Under the pieces are notes generated by a model. The model saw only the letters and a list, made by a program, of their open reading frames with translations. It was not told where the DNA came from and ran no database searches. The translations under genes were made by a program, and so were the position numbers. DNA of 64,000 bases from JBFMCT01 sp046565765 (lineage in GTDB: Bacteria; Actinomycetota; Acidimicrobiia; Acidimicrobiales; AC-14), in NCBI GenBank assembly GCA_046565765.1, contig JBKHXX010000057.1, forward strand, positions 124,001 through 188,000. Reading direction: 5' to 3'. This document shows, in pieces, positions 48,136-55,411 of the stretch. Position 1 is the first letter of the stretch. Every line of letters starts with the position of its first letter.

Positions 48136-48627
48136 ATGACGACGAAGAAGCGACTCAAGCGTCTCGTTCGAGAACGGGCGGCCAAGACCGGCGAGTCCTA
48201 TACCGCCGCCCTCCGGCACTTCCGCACCGCCACCACGGAGGAGTCACCCATGGAGGACAGGAGCTGCTCGTTCTGCGGCAAGCGCAAGAGCCAGGTCGAC
48301 AAGCTGGTCGCGGGGCCCGGCGTCTACATCTGCAACGAGTGCATCCAGCTGTGCTGGGAGATCATCTCGCCTCAGTCGCCAGACCAGGAGGGCAACGCCG
48401 GGCTCGACCGCCGTATGCGCGAGTACCTGGAGGCGAAGCTCGCCGGCCTGGGTGCTCCCGTGCCGCGCATCGACACCCGCTTCGAGGACGGGGCTGTGCG
48501 TATCGACGTCCACACCCCCAGGCCCGGTCTGGTCATCGGCTCCCGAGGACGTACGGCCGAGGAGATCCGGGCCGTCCTCGCCGAGCTGTCGGGACTCGAC
48601 GTGACCCTGCAGATCCGGGAACCGTGA
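48136..48627 (+). CDS. ClpX-type zinc finger plus KH domain protein
   Basis: 163 aa, unusual composite. Residues 1-35 form a basic helical leader (LVRERAAKTGESYTAALRHF) of a type seen in small DNA/plasmid-associated proteins. Residues 42-76 are a ClpX zinc-binding domain with C44-x2-C47 and C66-x2-C69 (SCSFCGKRKSQVDKLVAG, then VYICNECIQLCWEII). Residues about 95-163 contain a type II KH fold with V133-I134-G135-S-R-G138 and the end LDVTLQIREP, like the RNA-binding KH domain of ribosomal protein S3. A GCAGGAGG ribosome-binding site precedes the ATG. No AAA+ ATPase is attached. Confidence 0.8.
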   Translation: MTTKKRLKRLVRERAAKTGESYTAALRHFRTATTEESPMEDRSCSFCGKRKSQVDKLVAGPGVYICNECIQLCWEIISPQSPDQEGNAGLDRRMREYLEAKLAGLGAPVPRIDTRFEDGAVRIDVHTPRPGLVIGSRGRTAEEIRAVLAELSGLDVTLQIREP

Positions 48628-49406
48628 GGATCTTCGTCGTCGACGCCTTCACGAGCCGGCCCTTCGCCGGCAACCCGGCCGCCGTCTGCCTGGTCGACGA
48701 GGAGCGGGACGACGAGTGGCGGCGGGCGGTGGCGGCGGAGATGAACCTCTCCGAGACGGCCTTCGTCGAACGGCGCGACGGCGGCGGCTTCGACCTCCGC
48801 TGGTTCACGCCCCAGGTCGAGGCCGACCTGTGCGGCCACGCCACGCTGGCGTCGGCCCACGTCCTGTGGGAGGTGGGCGAGCGGTCCCCGCAGCTGCGGT
48901 TCCACACCCGCAGTGGGGTGCTGACGGCCGAGCGATCCGGCGAGCAGATCGTGCTCGACTTCCCCGCTGACCCGCCGGAGCCCGTCCCCGGACCACCCGG
49001 CCTGGCCGGCGCCCTCGGGCGCGCGCCCAGGTGGACCGGGCGGGGCCGGTTCGATCTCCTCGTCGAGGTGGAGGACGAAGCGGCCGTCCGCCGCCTGGCC
49101 CCCGACATCGCCGCCCTGCGCGCCGTCGACGTCCGGGCCGTCATCGTCACCGCCGAGGCCGACCCGGGCGGTCCCGCCCACTTCGTGTCCCGGGTATTCG
49201 CGCCGAACGTCGGGATCCACGAGGACCCGGTCACGGGTTCGGCCCACTGCACGCTGGGGTGCTTCTGGGCCGAGCGGCTGGGTCGTCCCGAGCTGTGCGG
49301 CTACCAGGCTTCGGCCCGCGGCGGCTTCGTCGGGGTGCGGGTGGTGGGCGAGCGGGTCCTTCTCTCCGGCTCGGCCGTGACCGTCCTTCGCGGGGACCTC
49401 ACCTGA
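48624..49406 (+). CDS. PhzF-family isomerase
   Basis: 260 aa. Two-lobed diaminopimelate-epimerase-like fold. Landmarks: FVVDAFTSRPFAGNPAAVCL at the start, MNLSETAFV with the catalytic Glu position, FDLRWFTPQVEADLCGHATLA with the conserved CGHAT, and the closing RVFAPNVGIHEDPVTGSAH. PhzF itself isomerises the phenazine precursor, but most members act on unknown small metabolites and no phenazine genes are present. GTG overlaps the stop of the zinc-finger/KH gene (GTGA), so they are coupled. Confidence 0.9.
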   Translation: MRIFVVDAFTSRPFAGNPAAVCLVDEERDDEWRRAVAAEMNLSETAFVERRDGGGFDLRWFTPQVEADLCGHATLASAHVLWEVGERSPQLRFHTRSGVLTAERSGEQIVLDFPADPPEPVPGPPGLAGALGRAPRWTGRGRFDLLVEVEDEAAVRRLAPDIAALRAVDVRAVIVTAEADPGGPAHFVSRVFAPNVGIHEDPVTGSAHCTLGCFWAERLGRPELCGYQASARGGFVGVRVVGERVLLSGSAVTVLRGDLT

Positions 49407-49417
49407 GCGGGACGCGT

Positions 49418-49423
49418 TAGGCT
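49418..49423 (+). promoter_or_regulatory. -10 box (TAGGCT) for tRNA-Asp and probably tRNA-Phe
   Basis: TAGGCT ends 11 nt before tRNA-Asp, the same spacing as at both tRNA-Ser genes. tRNA-Phe follows 9 bases after tRNA-Asp and has no box of its own. Confidence 0.48.
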
Positions 49424-49434
49424 GGAGCGCCGCT

Positions 49435-49512
49435 GGTCCTGTGGTGCAGCTTGGAGTGCACGCCGCCCTGTCAAGGCGGAGGTCGCGAGTTCAAATCTCG
49501 TCAGGACCGCCA
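49435..49512 (+). tRNA. tRNA-Asp, anticodon GTC
   Basis: Acceptor GGTCCTG (49435-49441) pairs with CAGGACC (49502-49508), discriminator G, encoded CCA to 49512. Anticodon stem CCGCC/GGCGG encloses CTGTCAA, anticodon GTC. T-loop TTCAAAT. Confidence 0.96.
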
Positions 49513-49521
49513 GACTTTCGA

Positions 49522-49594
49522 GGTCGGGTAGCTCAGTTGGCAGAGCGCGCGCCTGAAAAGCGCGAGGTCACCGGATCGACGCCGGTCCCGACCA
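49522..49594 (+). tRNA. tRNA-Phe, anticodon GAA; integration target
   Basis: Acceptor GGTCGGG (49522-49528) pairs with CCCGACC (49587-49593), discriminator A. Anticodon stem CGCGC/GCGCG encloses CTGAAAA, anticodon GAA. The T-loop reads ATCGACG, so position 54 is A where T is nearly universal. The 3' end from 49577 is duplicated exactly at 53028-53048, marking it as an attachment site. Confidence 0.95.
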
Positions 49595-49597
49595 CCG
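49577..49597 (+). repeat. attachment-site repeat, tRNA-Phe copy (attL)
   Basis: These 21 bases, covering the 3' part of tRNA-Phe (T-arm and acceptor strand, CGACGCCGGT through to the CCG after the discriminator), recur exactly at 53028-53048 in the same orientation. Confidence 0.8.
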
Positions 49598-49766
49598 CAT
49601 ACGTGCTGGTCAGAGGGAGTATGCCCGGCCCGAGGCTGGGAACGCCTCTCAGGTCGTGCCAGATCCGTACCAGAACGTGCCGTTCACCTAGGGCCTGACG
49701 CGGTCGGTCGCGAGCCGGGGGCGCCCACTGACGGCGAGTCGCTTGGATCGCAGCTCCCTCGAGCGG

Positions 49767-50615
49767 TCAGCCCGAGTCTTCTTCGAAGGTGAGAACGCCG
49801 TCGCGGATGACGCCGGTGGCCACGGCCATGTTCAAGCTCAACCCCGTCGATCCGAGCGTCCACGAAGGCGGACCCGCCGGCACGGGAACGACGAGCGTTG
49901 GCCCGATGGGCCAAGGCGGTAGACCGGGCTCGACGTCGTCGCACAGGAGCGGCTGCTCGCCCGGAAGGACGAGAAGCAGGCCGCGCACAGTTACGGGCGT
50001 GCCCGGTGCGGCTTGGAGAGCCTCTTGAACCGACATGGTCCCGGCGAGTTCGGCATCAGCTTCGGCTCGCCATAGGGCGGAGTCGTCCACGACTTCGCCA
50101 TTGAGGTCGAGAGCCCGGATGTCGGGGGGAGGAGGACCAAACGGACGGCACCGATCTACATCCCCCGGAGGCGTCTCTATGAGCACGGCAAACGCCCGCG
50201 GCATCGCCTCCGGTCTGACCCGCCGGGATCCGTGCGGGGAGGCCATCGCCAGTTCGTGTACCGGCCCCGCCACGATCCCGCCTGCGCAGGCGAACGCCCG
50301 ATCGTCAACTTCCCAATAGCTCCTGGTCAGGACTGCGATCTCCGGGCGCGCATCGGAGCTCCATTCGAGGGGCAGGTCACCGTAGGTTCCACCGCTGACC
50401 CCGGCGTCGCTCCAGCGGCCATCCTCCATGAGGCACTGGGCCAGGTCGAGGTCCCAGGCCCCATCACGACGGAGCCGTACGAGCAACACGACGGCGGCGT
50501 CACCGAGGACGTCGACGGCGACCGCACGGGACTGACCAGGACCGAAATCTGCACGAGCCACTGGCGTGACTCCGCGTTCAAGGGCGGCGAGGACCAGACC
50601 TTCCGGCGGCGGCAT
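49767..50615 (-). CDS. hypothetical protein inside the tRNA-Phe element
   Basis: 282 aa, not recognised. No signal peptide or membrane segment. An N-terminal region with DFGPGQSRAVAVDVLGDAAVVLLVRLR (in two parts) looks like beta-strands. Two Cys-Asp spots and a Pro/Gly-rich middle (RPFGPPPPDIRAL) follow. From residue 190 a stretch TMSVQEALQAAPGTPVTVRGLLLVLPGE, broken here for length, resembles an OB-fold-like strand set with LLCDDVEPGLPP. Single gene on the minus strand. Its role in the element is unknown. Confidence 0.55.
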   Translation of the reverse strand: MPPPEGLVLAALERGVTPVARADFGPGQSRAVAVDVLGDAAVVLLVRLRRDGAWDLDLAQCLMEDGRWSDAGVSGGTYGDLPLEWSSDARPEIAVLTRSYWEVDDRAFACAGGIVAGPVHELAMASPHGSRRVRPEAMPRAFAVLIETPPGDVDRCRPFGPPPPDIRALDLNGEVVDDSALWRAEADAELAGTMSVQEALQAAPGTPVTVRGLLLVLPGEQPLLCDDVEPGLPPWPIGPTLVVPVPAGPPSWTLGSTGLSLNMAVATGVIRDGVLTFEEDSG

Positions 50616-50698
50616 GCGACAGTTGTACCGCCCGTGGCCGTTTCAAGTTGGCAGATTCTTCGTTGCGCGCAGCGCCGGTGGCCAAGACGCCGGTACAG

Positions 50699-51133
50699 CT
50701 AGAGATCTGGATGGACAAGAACCAGCTGAGGCTCTACGGAGCGAATCCGCTGAAAGTCGCTCAGGTTGTTTGTGGCGATCGGAAGCCCCAGCAACAGCGC
50801 GCACGCGGCCGTCCACATGTCATTCACGCCTCCCCCTTTCAGCGTCTCGTGCAGGCGGGCGTGGAGCGGTGCATAGCGCTCGACCACGTCGTTGTTGGCG
50901 GGAACGACGGTGTACGTCTTGAGGAATCGTGCCTGATCGGCGAGCCGCTTCGCACCCCAGGTGTTCTTGATCGCCCCCGCACGCAGCTCACCGACGGCTG
51001 CGAACGACAGAACCAACGGGTGCCCTACCAGCAACGGCTCGAAGTCAGCGCCACGCCCTTTGGCGTAATGGACCATCGAAAACACATCCGTGTCGACCAG
51101 TAACGGCCCGGGCGGGACGTCGGCCGGCAGCAT
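50699..51133 (-). CDS. PIN-domain nuclease (VapC-like toxin candidate)
   Basis: 144 aa. The PIN fold's acidic site is complete: D14 and D16 in LLVDTDVFSMV, E49 in AAVGELRAGA, D105 in GGVNDMWTAACA and the last acidic position D126 in ATNNLSDFQRI. VapC-type proteins with this layout cleave RNA when free of an antitoxin. Its ATG is 2 bases after the stop of the 300-aa partner gene, so both are one operon with the partner first. The partner is far larger than classic VapB antitoxins. Confidence 0.82.
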   Translation of the reverse strand: MLPADVPPGPLLVDTDVFSMVHYAKGRGADFEPLLVGHPLVLSFAAVGELRAGAIKNTWGAKRLADQARFLKTYTVVPANNDVVERYAPLHARLHETLKGGGVNDMWTAACALLLGLPIATNNLSDFQRIRSVEPQLVLVHPDL

Positions 51134-51135
51134 CC

Positions 51136-52035
51136 TCAGCTGAGCGTGTCGATGAACTGCTGAAACTCTTCGTCACTCAGGGAGGTGTCGCGCAGCTCGT
51201 CAAACGAGTCTACCGGCCGCGTGCCCTGCTCCTCAGCGAGAGAGTCGAACGTCACCGGCCGCCAGAACGCCCGCGCCCCATCGTCACCGAGGAGAAGCTG
51301 CTCGAATCGAGTGATCTCCCGAACCCGTACCGACTTCACACTGCTCGTGACGGCGTCAAAGGTCACGTCACCGACAAACTGCGAGCGTTCGCGCAGGGCG
51401 TCCTGAATGGAGTCGGCCTGGTCCTCCTCGAAGAACAGCTCGACGACATCGCCCTCCTGGGTCCGGACCTTAGCGGTGTGACGCTCGAAGTCAGCCTCAT
51501 AGAGAACGCCCGTCACGTCGGGAGGCGGAACGAACGCGCTCCTCCGGCCTTCCACGGCAGTGCGAATGCGGGCCCTCTTGCCGCCGTCGAGCCGAGCGAC
51601 CAACGCACCGTTCGTACGGAACTCGACAGCCTCGAAGCGATTGCCGATCGATAGGTCATTGGCAAGGGTCAATAGCCGGACGAGCACGTCCGTGTCTGCT
51701 TCATCGATTGGGCCCTCTATAGCGCCGGCGGCAACGGACCAGCCAGCGTCCGCCAGCGAGTCGACTTCGAGTTCGAACTGCTCATCACCTTCGACTCGCG
51801 GCGGCTGCAATCCAATCCGCACTGTCCCCCGCGTCACTTCGACGAGGCGTAGCTTCGTGGCGTCCTCAAGCGTGCCTTCCCACCGGCCCGTGCGCTTCGG
51901 GGGACGACGAATGAACGCCCCGGCCGCTCGTGCGACTGCAGTCTGGACGTCGAGGATCAAGCGTGCGACGTCGACGGCCGGGACGTCACCTAGTTCGGCG
52001 TGCTCGCCAACCAATCTGACTTCGTACTTCGCCAC
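51136..52035 (-). CDS. 300-aa partner of the PIN nuclease, unknown family
   Basis: 299 aa, no recognised family. GTG at 52035 follows GGAGGCGGAG. The N-terminal half includes VDVARLILDVQTAVARAAGAF and a strand LRLVEVTRGTVRIGL. The middle has DGGKRARIRTAVEGRRSAF and RHTAKVRTQEGDVVELFFEEDQ, SH3/beta-barrel-like. The C-terminal DSFDELRDTSLSDEEFQQF is an acidic helix that could occupy the PIN active site, as antitoxin tails do. No signal peptide or membrane helix. The first gene of the pair, consistent with antitoxin-before-toxin order. Function inferred only from position. Confidence 0.65.
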   Translation of the reverse strand: MAKYEVRLVGEHAELGDVPAVDVARLILDVQTAVARAAGAFIRRPPKRTGRWEGTLEDATKLRLVEVTRGTVRIGLQPPRVEGDEQFELEVDSLADAGWSVAAGAIEGPIDEADTDVLVRLLTLANDLSIGNRFEAVEFRTNGALVARLDGGKRARIRTAVEGRRSAFVPPPDVTGVLYEADFERHTAKVRTQEGDVVELFFEEDQADSIQDALRERSQFVGDVTFDAVTSSVKSVRVREITRFEQLLLGDDGARAFWRPVTFDSLAEEQGTRPVDSFDELRDTSLSDEEFQQFIDTLS

Positions 52036-52117
52036 TCCGCCTCCATCCTGCCGTAGGCGTTGGATCAAGCGCTGCCAGGATGCCGCTGCCCTACGACACT
52101 CTGTCACGGACGCTCGG

Positions 52118-52640
52118 TCACTCGGAAGGCTGCACGCCGGCTTCGACGGCCATGCGGTCGAGGCCCTCGGCGATGCGGCGGTCACGGTCTTCGGCAGCGC
52201 TGGTAGATCAGGGACGCCCTCGGGCTCGCGTGCCGAGCCGGGCCATCAGTTCCTTCGTCGTCGCGCCGGTACGGGGCGCTAGGGTCCCGGCGGTGTGCCT
52301 GCGGTCATGAAATCGAAGCCGGCGGCCTCCGTGGCGGGAAGCCACACTCGGTAACGGAAGTTGCTCCGCTCGATTGGGTTCCCTCGGGTGACGTGAAGAC
52401 GTAATCGTCGGCGGTCGCGCCGGCGCAGAACACACTCCGACGGCGCTCAAGCTCTGCGACGAGGACGGCAGGCAGCGCGACCTTGCGGCAGCCAGCTCGG
52501 CTCTTGGCGCTGTCCTCGATGACCTCTCCCGACGCCAGCCGGAGGCGCTTACGCCGTACGACGATCGCTGCGTCGGCAAGATCCACGTCGTACCAGCGGA
52601 GCCACGGAGGCTCGATGCTCGCGCCGCAAGCCGAGGCTGG
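52118..52640 (-). pseudogene. tyrosine recombinase (phage-type integrase) remnant, multiple frameshifts
   Basis: Reading leftwards on the minus strand: LRWYDVDLADAAIVVRRKRL and AKSRAGCRKVALPAVLVAELE (catalytic-domain strands with the conserved Lys region), then a frame change near 52385 to PIERSNFRYRVWLPATEAAG, another near 52308 to FHDRRHTAGTLAPRTGATT (box II HxxRH), another near 52215 after KELMARLG, and again near 52185. The last frame ends AEGLDRMAVEAGVQPSE with a stop at 52118. The box I Arg and N-terminal domain are missing. Such indels are absent from nearly all other genes here, so decay is more likely than sequencing error. Confidence 0.88.
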
Positions 52641-52654
52641 CCCGGGCCTACCAG

Positions 52655-53027
52655 TTGTCAGCGAGACGTCGCACCTCCTCGAGGCGGTGGTACGGGCAAC
52701 GTCTCGCACCAGTGGCGCAACATGCCACCCCTCCCGACCGCCGGCAGTTGCGTGGGATCCCCCACGCAGACGAGCCGCCACCCAAGGCGCTGCACCAAAG
52801 CGACGAGCGCATCCAGGTCGGCGGTCGATGCCATCCCGGCTTCGTCGAGGACCGCTGTCGCACCCGCTGGGGACTGACCAGCGCCTGCGCCGTTCGGTCA
52901 CCTGTGCTCGTGAAGGAGTTTGGCGAGCGTCGTCGAGCGGGAGTCCCGTTTCCTGCGCCAGAACGTCGGCGGCCTTCCGAGAAGGCGCGAGTCCGATCGT
53001 CGCTCGTTCCGACCGGCGGAGGGCAGC
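52655..53027 (-). pseudogene. MobF/TraA-type relaxase fragment (RecD-like helicase part), frameshifted
   Basis: On the minus strand, ATIGLAPSRKAADVLAQETGLP, split here by frame, continues as AVLDEAGMASTADLDALV and then LVCVGDPTQLPAVG, ending RLEEVRRLADNW. This is the motif II-III region of the helicase domain in conjugative relaxases (D-E-A and G-D-x-x-Q). At least two frame changes are needed to follow it. The N-terminal relaxase domain and Walker A are cut off at the 53028 repeat, and the C-terminus is fused to the integrase remnant. Confidence 0.8.
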
Positions 53028-53048
53028 CGACGCCGGTCCCGACCACCG
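53028..53048 (+). repeat. attachment-site repeat, distal copy (attR)
   Basis: Exact 21-base copy of 49577-49597. It marks the right end of the element; the relaxase fragment stops here and ordinary chromosome resumes. Confidence 0.8.
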
Positions 53049-53141
53049 GAACGAATCAGGCGGTAGGATGGCTACGACCGCCGCTTGGTGGAGACGCTTC
53101 GTTTCCGACGCCTCTTCTGAGTCTGAGAACGAGGAGCGTCC

Positions 53142-53354
53142 ATGTCCCACGTCCCCGCCGCGAGGTCGACCGCACCGGAAGGCGGCGCCGTCGTCAGTCA
53201 ATGCGGCCGATGCAGGAAGACGTTCGAGGGCGCAGCCTCTGCCGACTTCCTCTCCGCTTCCGAGTGGTGGCTCTGCGCCGAGTGCGAGCAGAAGCTGCTC
53301 CCGCGCCGCTCGATCTTCCTTGACGGCGGGGCGCAAGCCGCCCAGCCCGGTTGA
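53142..53354 (+). CDS. small zinc-ribbon protein
   Basis: 70 aa. Two Cys pairs form a probable zinc ribbon: SQCGRCRKTF (about residues 20-29) and LCAECEQKLL (about 44-53). A GAGGAG ribosome-binding site lies 7-12 nt before the ATG, which favours this frame over the longer open frame through the same DNA. No partner is obvious. It is the first gene right of the tRNA-Phe element; whether it belongs to the chromosome or to an outer remnant is unclear. Confidence 0.6.
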   Translation: MSHVPAARSTAPEGGAVVSQCGRCRKTFEGAASADFLSASEWWLCAECEQKLLPRRSIFLDGGAQAAQPG

Positions 53355-53391
53355 CGTCCGCCGGCCTGGCTCGCAGGGGCAGGACCTGATC

Positions 53392-53751
53392 GTGCACGGA
53401 CGGGAGAAGCGGACCGCGGGCGACGAGGTGCTCGACGCGATCGACGCCCTGCTCGTCGCGCTGCGCGAGAGCGCCGTGCACAACCGGAACGCGGCGCGCC
53501 GGGCGCAGACGATCCGGCGGGTCCGCAGCCACGGTCGGCGCTACACCGAGATCCTTGAGCGGACCGCCGCCTCCGCCTCTCACCGCCTCACCTCGCAGGC
53601 GGCCATGGCCGCCGTTCGGGCCAGCGAGCGGCTGGAGCGGGCCGAGGTTCAAGCGCTGCTGGCCGAGGGTCTCGAGGCGGACCGGATCGCCGACATCTGT
53701 GGCATGACTCCCGCCGACGTCGAGGTGGTGATCGCGGCCCAGCAGGAATAG
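53392..53751 (+). CDS. small helical protein with sigma-factor-like HTH
   Basis: 119 aa. GTG start at 53392. The N-terminal half is a long basic helix (DAIDALLVALRESAVHNR, then RRAQTIRRVRSHGRRY). The C-terminal third, LLAEGLEADRIADICGMTPADVEVVI as read in pieces, looks like a region-4/LuxR-type helix-turn-helix. The upstream AGGGGCAGG may serve as ribosome-binding site. Probably a small DNA-binding regulator; target unknown. 53752-53972 following it holds no gene I can support. Confidence 0.55.
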   Translation: MHGREKRTAGDEVLDAIDALLVALRESAVHNRNAARRAQTIRRVRSHGRRYTEILERTAASASHRLTSQAAMAAVRASERLERAEVQALLAEGLEADRIADICGMTPADVEVVIAAQQE

Positions 53752-53972
53752 GGAGCCGGGTCAGGATCGTGCATGGTCGCATCGTCTCCCTGGAGGACCG
53801 ATACCCCGAGGGACCGTGGTTCGAGACCGAGCGTCGCACAGCAGGTCGTCGACAAGGGTGGACGGCCCTAGCGTCGCATCGCCGACCGGACGGCCCGGGG
53901 GTACTACCACCACCGGCCAACTCTCCGGCTGCCACCATTGAGCCCTTCGCTGTGATGTGGTCCACTTCGACC

Positions 53973-54314
53973 ATGAACTCTCCGCTGAACAGCACCGCCG
54001 TCTACGCGTCCGTCGCCGGCGACATGGCAGCCGTCTACGCCGCCGTGGAGCGGCTGGTCGAGCGGCTGTGGCCGGGCATGACCGAAGTCGTCCTCGCCGA
54101 TCCGCCCCGCATCCTCCTGCACCACGTCGCCGGTCAACCCCACGACGTGGACGCCTGGCTCACCTGGGAGCTGGCTCCGGCCGGGCCGGCCGCGTCGTGG
54201 ACCGAGTTGACGCTCCTGCACGACGAGCTCGACACGTCCGCCGGCCCTCCGCCCGAGCTCGACCGGGTCCTCGCCCTCCTGGTCGAGTCGCTCGCCGGGG
54301 CGGCCACTCGCTGA
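53973..54314 (+). CDS. small SRPBCC-like or hypothetical soluble protein
   Basis: 113 aa. A central stretch MTEVVLADPPRILLHHV, then WLTWELAPAGPAASWTELTLLHDE, read here in two parts, has the strand-turn-strand look of the AHSA1/SRPBCC C-terminal sheet, ending in a helix RVLALLVESLAGA. The N-terminal helix is MAAVYAAVERLVERLWPG. An in-frame ATG at 53955 is an alternative start. Weak similarity only; a ligand pocket cannot be argued. Confidence 0.45.
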   Translation: MNSPLNSTAVYASVAGDMAAVYAAVERLVERLWPGMTEVVLADPPRILLHHVAGQPHDVDAWLTWELAPAGPAASWTELTLLHDELDTSAGPPPELDRVLALLVESLAGAATR

Positions 54315-54317
54315 CCG

Positions 54318-54707
54318 CTACGCCAGCGGGAGCACCGCCTGGCGCCGGCGGTCACGGTCGCGGGCGATCCGGCGGCAGAGCACGACATACCCGGCCACGA
54401 CCGCCACCGCCACGAGGGCGCGGAGGGCGGTGGTGAAGCGTTCGGGATAGATCACGTTCTCGACGTAGCGGTCGACGAACCCGCCCTCGAACCCGGCCTC
54501 CCCGGCCCGGCGCCGCAGCGCGAGCTCCAGCGTGGTGAGGGGACAGGTGAAGCCGATCGTCACGGTGCCGATGCCCCATGCCAGCGACGGCAGGTGAGCC
54601 CAGACCAGCCACGGCCATCGCGCCGCCAGCAGGGCACCGGTGGCGACGAACAAGATGAAGGCGAGATGAGCGACGGTGACGGCGTCGGCGAGGATCCCGT
54701 AGGGCAT
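54318..54707 (-). CDS. DUF2784 family membrane protein
   Basis: 129 aa with four hydrophobic segments. Family markers: ILADAVTVAHLAFILFVATGALLA (in two parts), the WLVWAHLPSLAWGIG loop, CPLTTLELALRRRAG and EGGFVDRYVENVIYPE, the last two being the diagnostic DUF2784 motifs. Function unknown. Convergent with the gene ending at 54314, divergent from the membrane pair at 54747. Confidence 0.85.
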   Translation of the reverse strand: MPYGILADAVTVAHLAFILFVATGALLAARWPWLVWAHLPSLAWGIGTVTIGFTCPLTTLELALRRRAGEAGFEGGFVDRYVENVIYPERFTTALRALVAVAVVAGYVVLCRRIARDRDRRRQAVLPLA

Positions 54708-54746
54708 GCGGCCTCCGGCCACCACGTTACCGGCGGGGCCGTCCAA

Positions 54747-55103
54747 ATGGCCGGGGTAGGTGCGGCGCTGGCGTATTCGGCGTGGGCCGTGTCCCTGCCC
54801 CCGTTCTCGGGCGCGGCCACGCTCGCGGTGCTCGCCGGCGGCTGCGTCGCCATGGTGGCTGGGGCGGTCGGGGGTCGGCCCGCTGACGACCGCGTCGCCC
54901 GGGCAAGCGTGCGGGACGTGGCGCCGTGGGCCGCGGTGGCCGGGGTGGTTGCCCTGTGGCAGCTGGCGGCGTACCTCCAAGAGCCCCGCCACGAACATCC
55001 GACGCTGAGCTCGATGGCCAACGCGCTGCTGGACTCCCATCCCGCTCGTACCGTCGCATGCGCACTGTGGCTCCTGGCGGCGTGGGCCCTGGCCCGCCGA
55101 TGA
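54747..55103 (+). CDS. small three-helix membrane protein
   Basis: 118 aa, unrecognised. Three hydrophobic segments (about residues 4-18, 22-42 and 55-72) plus a C-terminal one (TVACALWLLAAWALARR). Between them is a polar stretch with the sequence QEPRHEHPTLSSMANALLDS. Stop overlaps the next start (ATGA), so it is translated with a second small membrane protein. Confidence 0.6.
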   Translation: MAGVGAALAYSAWAVSLPPFSGAATLAVLAGGCVAMVAGAVGGRPADDRVARASVRDVAPWAAVAGVVALWQLAAYLQEPRHEHPTLSSMANALLDSHPARTVACALWLLAAWALARR

Positions 55104-55303
55104 CCCGCACGATCACGCTGGTCGGCTTCGCCGTCCTCGCCGCCTCGGCGGTGGGGCTGGAGATCTTGGCCCACCGGGCGCACCGTCCCATCCCGTTCGG
55201 CGTGGCCCTCGGGTTCGCTCTGCGGCGCCGGTGGCTTCGTCCGACCCTCTTGGCCGGCTGGCTGTGGCTGGGTTGGCACGTATTCGTGCGGGTCGAGTGG
55301 TGA
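55100..55303 (+). CDS. small membrane protein paired with the preceding gene
   Basis: 67 aa. One clear helix (LVGFAVLAASAVGLEIL) and a second short hydrophobic end LLAGWLWLGWHVFVRVEW. The middle has HRAHRPIPFGVALGFALRRR. ATG overlaps the upstream stop. The two-gene unit looks like a paired small membrane complex; no function is suggested. Confidence 0.6.
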   Translation: MTRTITLVGFAVLAASAVGLEILAHRAHRPIPFGVALGFALRRRWLRPTLLAGWLWLGWHVFVRVEW

Positions 55304-55411
55304 ATGCCGGGCGCACCTAGGTGACTACGACAGGCATTGAGTGCGTCGAATGCTCGTCGTAGGTTCCCGACGAGGCTCGGCGAAATGGCGGGGCAGGTGG
55401 GAGGAGCTCGG

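Larger units (their letters stand above)
49577..53048. mobile_element. decayed integrative element inserted at tRNA-Phe
   Basis: About 3.45 kb between identical 21-bp direct repeats, one of them the tRNA-Phe 3' end. Inside are an orphan gene, a PIN nuclease with a partner gene, and frameshifted remnants of a tyrosine recombinase and of a MobF/TraA-type relaxase at the far end. Base composition of the PIN region is visibly lower in G+C than the flanks. These are the hallmarks of an integrated plasmid-like element, now immobile. 49598-49766 holds no gene I can see. Confidence 0.75.

Noticed and set aside
53028..53048. The distal repeat as a chance match inside a relaxase Walker A coding region
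   Set aside because: An exact 21-base match in 3.5 kb is very unlikely by chance even at high G+C, and recognisable relaxase sequence stops at the repeat. A small chance contribution cannot be fully excluded.
52483..53751. A 422-codon + frame across the relaxase/integrase remnants and small genes
   Set aside because: The first two thirds are Arg/Ser/Pro-rich shadow; only its last 120 codons (from 53392) look like protein, and the zinc-ribbon frame with its ribosome-binding site occupies the middle.
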